The notes under the pieces are model-generated. The model saw nothing but the letters and a program-made list of their open reading frames with translations, did not search any database and was not told the origin of the DNA. Source: an uncultured Prevotellaceae bacterium (GTDB lineage Bacteria; Bacteroidota; Bacteroidia; Bacteroidales; Bacteroidaceae). From it: a stretch of 7,024 nucleotides of DNA. The stretch covers positions 1 through 7,024 of the forward strand of contig CALBJW010000073.1 in NCBI GenBank assembly GCA_937893145.1, given 5' to 3'. The position numbers and the translations under genes are program-made. Position 1 is the first letter of the stretch. Every line of letters starts with the position of its first letter. Shown here piece after piece: positions 6,210 to 7,024 of the stretch.

Positions 6210-6236
6210 TATACTCCTACTTTACGATCCCAGCCG

Positions 6237-6268
6237 CTACTCCCCTCCTTTGGAGGGGATGGGGGAGG
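6237..6268 (+). repeat. G/C-rich palindromic repeat, copy 1
   Basis: Begins CTACTCCCCTCC, forms an 8-bp stem (6241-6248 with 6252-6259, loop TTT), and ends GATGGGGGAGG. It shares its start, stem and G-rich tail with the copy at 6918-6956, in the same orientation. It overlaps the end of the amidase gene and supplies its stop codon. I recall similar CCCCTCC/GGAGGGG elements scattered through Bacteroidota genomes. Confidence 0.85.
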
Positions 6269-6659
6269 TTTCATAACAAGGGCAAGCCTTCCTTGCAAAC
6301 CGATTATGCCCCACCACCTGAGCATCAGGGAACCTAACGTGCAGCACATTCACCAGGCTGTCCATCGCCACCTTCTGCTCCTCAGTCCGAGTATCACAAG
6401 GCCTACCACGAGCATCAAGACCACCCTCGTAGCAGATGCCGATAGAGTTGGTGTTATGCCCCTTGCAATGGGCTCCCACCATCCACAGAGGACGACCAGG
6501 TTCGACTGTACCATCACGACGGATGACATAATGATACCCAATCATACGCCATCCCCTCGCCCTATGCCACTGGTCTATCTGCTTTGCACTACTCGTCTGG
6601 TTCGGTCGAACTGCCGAGCAATGAATGATGAAATAAGTTATTACTGAAATAAGATACAT
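6237..6659 (-). CDS. N-acetylmuramoyl-L-alanine amidase, T7-lysozyme (Amidase_2) type
   Basis: A 140-residue zinc amidase that cuts the bond between N-acetylmuramic acid and the L-alanine of the peptidoglycan stem peptide. Zn ligands by comparison with T7 lysozyme (His17, His122, Cys130) are His13 (IIHCSA), His118 (VVGH) and Cys126 (KACPC); the 8-residue gap between the last two is identical. The active-site Tyr (GYHYVIRRDGTVE, Tyr42) and Lys124 are also present. There is no signal peptide, so export would need a holin, lysis or another route, as in phage endolysins. The last nine residues (SPIPSKGGE) and the stop are encoded by an interspersed G/C-rich repeat, so the natural C-terminus seems to have been replaced. 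Arg codons (5 AGG, 2 CGG, 1 CGA of 13) and no CTC among five Leu differ from the neighbours and suggest transfer. It could be a prophage or satellite remnant; no other phage gene is visible. Confidence 0.87.
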   Translation of the reverse strand: MYLISVITYFIIHCSAVRPNQTSSAKQIDQWHRARGWRMIGYHYVIRRDGTVEPGRPLWMVGAHCKGHNTNSIGICYEGGLDARGRPCDTRTEEQKVAMDSLVNVLHVRFPDAQVVGHNRFARKACPCYETSPIPSKGGE

Positions 6660-6964
6660 AGAAGATTGATTTTAAGGTTAGTTAAAGATTTTGAGTAGGA
6701 TTTTGAGTGGATTTTGAGGAGCAAAGCGACGACCTCAAACTATTCGACTCATATATTTGTGGAAAGGATTTTAAGTAAAGATTTCAATTATTAAAATCAA
6801 AACTGAAAATCAAGCCAAAAATAGAGGAGCATTTTTATAAGTGGTCGCTCCGCTCAAAATCCACTTAAAATCTCTACTAAAAATCCGTGTCAAGCATCGC
6901 TGCGCTTGTCCCACATCCTACTCCCCTCCCTTTTAATGGGAGGGGCAGGGGGAGGGTCTTTTTT
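6660..6964. other. Intergenic stretch with an imperfect long inverted repeat
   Basis: No gene is credible here. Three GATTTTGAG units (6687, 6699 and 6710) end at an AGCAAAGCGACGACCTC segment. The opposite side, 6839-6884, is an imperfect inverted copy (GTGGTCGCTCCGCTCAAAAT). The best exact match is 13 bp, 6706-6718 with 6853-6865, enclosing 134 bases. A minus-strand TATTTTTG (6823-6816) fits the -7 consensus and might serve the amidase, with a long leader; this is weak. I looked for the tiny 'smalltalk' gene that often precedes such amidases in Bacteroidales and did not find it. Confidence 0.6.
6918..6956 (+). repeat. G/C-rich palindromic repeat, copy 2, with G-quadruplex motif
   Basis: CTACTCCCCTCCC, then TTTTAAT, then GGGAGGGG gives an 8-bp stem (6923-6930 with 6938-6945). 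A second G-rich arm (6948-6956) could pair with the same C-rich strand instead. Bases 6938-6956 hold four G runs of 3, 4, 5 and 3 separated by 1, 2 and 1 bases, a canonical G-quadruplex pattern. T8 (6959-6966) follows, overlapping the stop codon of the minus-strand gene at the right edge. Confidence 0.85.
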
Positions 6965-7024
6965 TTACGCGCCGTATGCCTGTGCCTTTGCCTCAGCAGC
7001 ATCCTTCTTGGTCATCACAAGGTT
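6965..7024 (-). CDS. C-terminal end of an unidentified protein, cut by the window edge
   Basis: Read on the minus strand the last 19 codons give NLVMTKKDAAEAKAQAYGA and then TAA (complement of 6965-6967). The Ala/Lys-rich tail and codon choice look like real coding sequence, but the piece is too short to identify. Its stop codon runs into an A-rich tract next to the G-rich repeat. Whether it shares a transcript with the amidase about 300 bases downstream is unknown; the repeats between them argue against a tight operon. Confidence 0.6.
   Translation of the reverse strand, partial: NLVMTKKDAAEAKAQAYGA

Larger units (their letters stand above)
5776..6236. other. Gene-poor intergenic stretch with scattered inverted repeats
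   Basis: I see no credible gene here; the open frames lack family motifs and overlap palindromes. It contains a 12-bp inverted repeat (5985-5996 with 6077-6088), a direct pair CCGTATAA (5849-5856 and 5901-5908), a TACGG/CCGTA mini-hairpin near 5840-5853, and three copies of AGCGTAGCG (5977-5985 and 6131-6139 direct, 6194-6202 inverted). It may be decayed mobile DNA or hold an unrecognised small RNA; neither can be shown. Confidence 0.6.

Noticed and set aside
6002..6337. Plus-strand open frame in the gene-poor stretch
   Set aside because: It crosses the long hairpin and the G/C-rich repeat, then runs antisense to the amidase. The composition is not protein-like.
6752..6759. Plus-strand TATATTTG as a promoter
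   Set aside because: It fits the short -7 consensus, but no plus-strand gene lies downstream, so it is probably chance in AT-rich DNA.

Overview
The window looks like chromosomal DNA of a Bacteroidales bacterium, most likely Prevotella or a close relative. The evidence is the promoter-like boxes of the Bacteroidota form TAnnTTTG, the weak or absent Shine-Dalgarno sites, an RND efflux pump followed by a PG0541-type small protein, and intergenic DNA full of 7-bp tandem repeats and G/C-rich palindromes. The genus is an inference; nothing in the window proves it.

Layout. Bases 1-3131 (+) hold most of an RND efflux permease (HAE1/AcrB type) whose first ~90 residues lie outside the window. Two bases later a small P-II-like protein gene (3134-3427, +) ends the operon at a strong hairpin terminator. 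Bases 3471-3655 are a non-coding element bounded by inverted arrays of a 7-bp repeat. Next is ridA (3677-4051, -). It is divergent, across 175 bp, from a PurF-family gene (4227-5699, +) that ends at a clear terminator. About 460 bp without a convincing gene follows. A T7-lysozyme-type amidase gene (6237-6659, -) lies between two direct copies of a G-rich palindromic repeat. The last codons of an unidentified minus-strand gene (6965-7024) reach the right edge.

How the genes work together. The permease and its P-II-like partner form an efflux operon; the membrane-fusion and outer-membrane genes would be expected to the left. RidA removes reactive enamines and imines. Its divergent neighbour keeps an intact PRPP-binding phosphoribosyltransferase domain and the cysteines of a [4Fe-4S] cluster, but its glutaminase domain has lost every catalytic residue that can be located: the N-terminal Cys, the Arg loop, the oxyanion Asn-Gly and the Asp. 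It is therefore probably not an ordinary glutamine-dependent PurF, and this is the most interesting point in the window.

Other points of note: an abrupt change of codon usage inside the efflux gene near base 1150; an extra hydrophobic insert in the same protein just beyond that point; and an amidase with foreign-looking codons whose last nine residues and stop codon are supplied by an interspersed repeat. I found no CRISPR array, tRNA, rRNA or transposase.
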